Below are positions 6,729 through 7,244 of a stretch of DNA of 7,244 bases, one piece after another. Within the stretch, counting starts at the first letter, position 1. Every line of letters starts with the position of its first letter. The stretch lies in the NCBI GenBank assembly GCA_030450535.1, contig JAKDIK010000134.1, positions 1 through 7,244 of the forward strand. Direction: 5' to 3'. The stretch comes from Propionibacteriaceae bacterium. GTDB lineage: Bacteria > Actinomycetota > Actinomycetes > Propionibacteriales > Propionibacteriaceae. Both the position numbers and the translations under genes were made by a program. Under the pieces are notes generated by a model. The model searched no databases. It saw nothing but the letters and a program-made list of their open reading frames with translations, and had not been told where the DNA came from.

Positions 6729-6744
6729 ATCCCGCCGCTACCGT
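6717..6744 (+). promoter_or_regulatory. Putative promoter giving a leaderless chelatase mRNA
   Basis: TACCGT at 6739..6744 matches the TAnnnT -10 consensus and ends six bases before the ATG at 6751, placing the transcription start at or next to the A of the start codon. GTCACA at 6717..6722 is a 4/6 match to TTGACA at 16 bases spacing and overlaps the last codons of nnaR. No Shine-Dalgarno sequence precedes the ATG. This is the usual pattern for leaderless genes in actinobacteria. Confidence 0.5.
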
Positions 6745-6750
6745 GGCCCC

Positions 6751-7224
6751 ATGACGGCTCGACCCGCGTTGGTGGTGTGCGCGCACGGCACCGACGACCC
6801 GGACGGCCGTGCGACCACGCTCGCGATCGCCGCCGCGGCCCGTGAGCGCCTCCCCGGCGTCGAGGTGCGTGACGCCTATGTGGACGTGCAGACGCCAGTG
6901 CTGGGTGACGTGGTGGACGCGCTGGTCGCGGCGCATCACGCCGTCGTGGTCGTGCCGGTGCTGCTCACCCTCGGCTATCACGTCGAGGTCGATGTCGAAG
7001 AGGCGGTGGGGCGGCATCCCGGACACGCGGTGTCGACCGGCCCGCTGGGACCGCATGAGGCGCTCGTGGATGCCCTGGTCGACCGGTTGTCCGAGGCGGG
7101 CGTGGACCCCTTCGTGCCGGTGGTCGTGGCGGTGGCGGGGTCGTCGCGTCCCGCCGCGATCGGGGTCGGGCTGGGCGTGGGCGAGTCGCTCGGACGCCGG
7201 CGTCCCGGCTCGTGCTGGGGATGA
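6751..7224 (+). CDS. Sirohydrochlorin chelatase-like protein (CbiX/SirB family), short
   Basis: The 157-residue product belongs to the CbiX/SirB type II chelatases, which insert Fe (or Co) into sirohydrochlorin in the cytoplasm; beside nitrate genes the likely product is siroheme for nitrite reductase. Family marks are ALVVCAHGT with metal-binding H12, VPVLLTLGYHVEVD (68-81) with the second metal histidine H77, and TGPLGPHEALVDALVDRL (96-113). AGSS (129-132) begins what should be a second, related half, but the protein ends 25 residues later with an atypical Arg/Gly/Trp tail (RRRPGSCWG). Two-domain actinobacterial relatives are about 240-260 residues; one-domain archaeal forms are about 120-130. 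This gene is thus in between, and a frameshift near 7191..7203 is possible. The ATG was chosen because of the -10 element six bases upstream; the frame is open further upstream, but only inside nnaR. A role as a cobalamin cobaltochelatase remains possible. Confidence 0.75.
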   Translation: MTARPALVVCAHGTDDPDGRATTLAIAAAARERLPGVEVRDAYVDVQTPVLGDVVDALVAAHHAVVVVPVLLTLGYHVEVDVEEAVGRHPGHAVSTGPLGPHEALVDALVDRLSEAGVDPFVPVVVAVAGSSRPAAIGVGLGVGESLGRRRPGSCWG

Positions 7225-7244
7225 CGGTGTTCACGCTGATGGTG
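7221..7244 (+). CDS. Possible start of a further gene, cut by the window edge
   Basis: ATG at 7221 overlaps the TGA of the chelatase gene (ATGA) and reads MTVFTLMV before the window ends. All codons seen have G or C in third position. The frame could belong to a new, translationally coupled gene, or it could be the continuation of the chelatase after a frameshift. Only a weak GGGG (7217..7220) lies directly before the ATG, which is too close for a good ribosome binding site. Eight residues do not allow any functional call. Confidence 0.3.

Overview
The window comes from a high-GC bacterium with strong GC bias at third codon positions. It is almost certainly an actinobacterium: it has a uroporphyrinogen-III-synthase/winged-helix fusion of the Rv0260c/NnaR type, a CbiX-like chelatase beside it (the Rv0259c arrangement), TAnnnT -10 hexamers and an apparently leaderless start. 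I cannot name the genus from the sequence alone.

Layout, all on the + strand. (1) 1..252 is the 3' end of a membrane protein, perhaps an FtsX-type ABC permease, and is unrelated to what follows. (2) 253..490 is a 238-base gap holding a short coding-like remnant, a GlnR-like operator and a promoter. (3) 491..1849 is narK (nitrate/nitrite MFS transporter), followed 17 bases later by nasA at 1867..3996 (cytoplasmic molybdenum nitrate reductase). nasA overlaps by ATGA the gene at 3993..5492, a FAD/NAD(P)H oxidoreductase with a C-terminal [2Fe-2S] domain that resembles NasB. These three form one tight operon. (4) 5493..5615 is a second regulatory gap. (5) 5616..6728 is an NnaR-like regulator. (6) 6751..7224 is a sirohydrochlorin-chelatase-like gene, apparently leaderless and shorter than its family. 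A possible further gene starts at the very edge of the window.

How they work together: NarK brings nitrate in. NasA reduces it to nitrite with electrons from NAD(P)H, delivered through the FAD and [2Fe-2S] centres of the NasB-like partner. The chelatase would help make the siroheme needed by a nitrite reductase, which is not itself in the window. The NnaR-like protein probably co-activates the pathway with GlnR.

The gene content is a recognisable assimilatory nitrate locus rather than an unknown system. The most interesting new point is regulatory. Both gaps carry a GTnAC-n6-GnAAC-like GlnR motif exactly 32 bases upstream of a TAnnnT -10 element, which suggests coordinated nitrogen control of the operon and of its own co-regulator. 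The 3' end of the chelatase gene, where coding signal changes frame around 7191..7203, also deserves a check.
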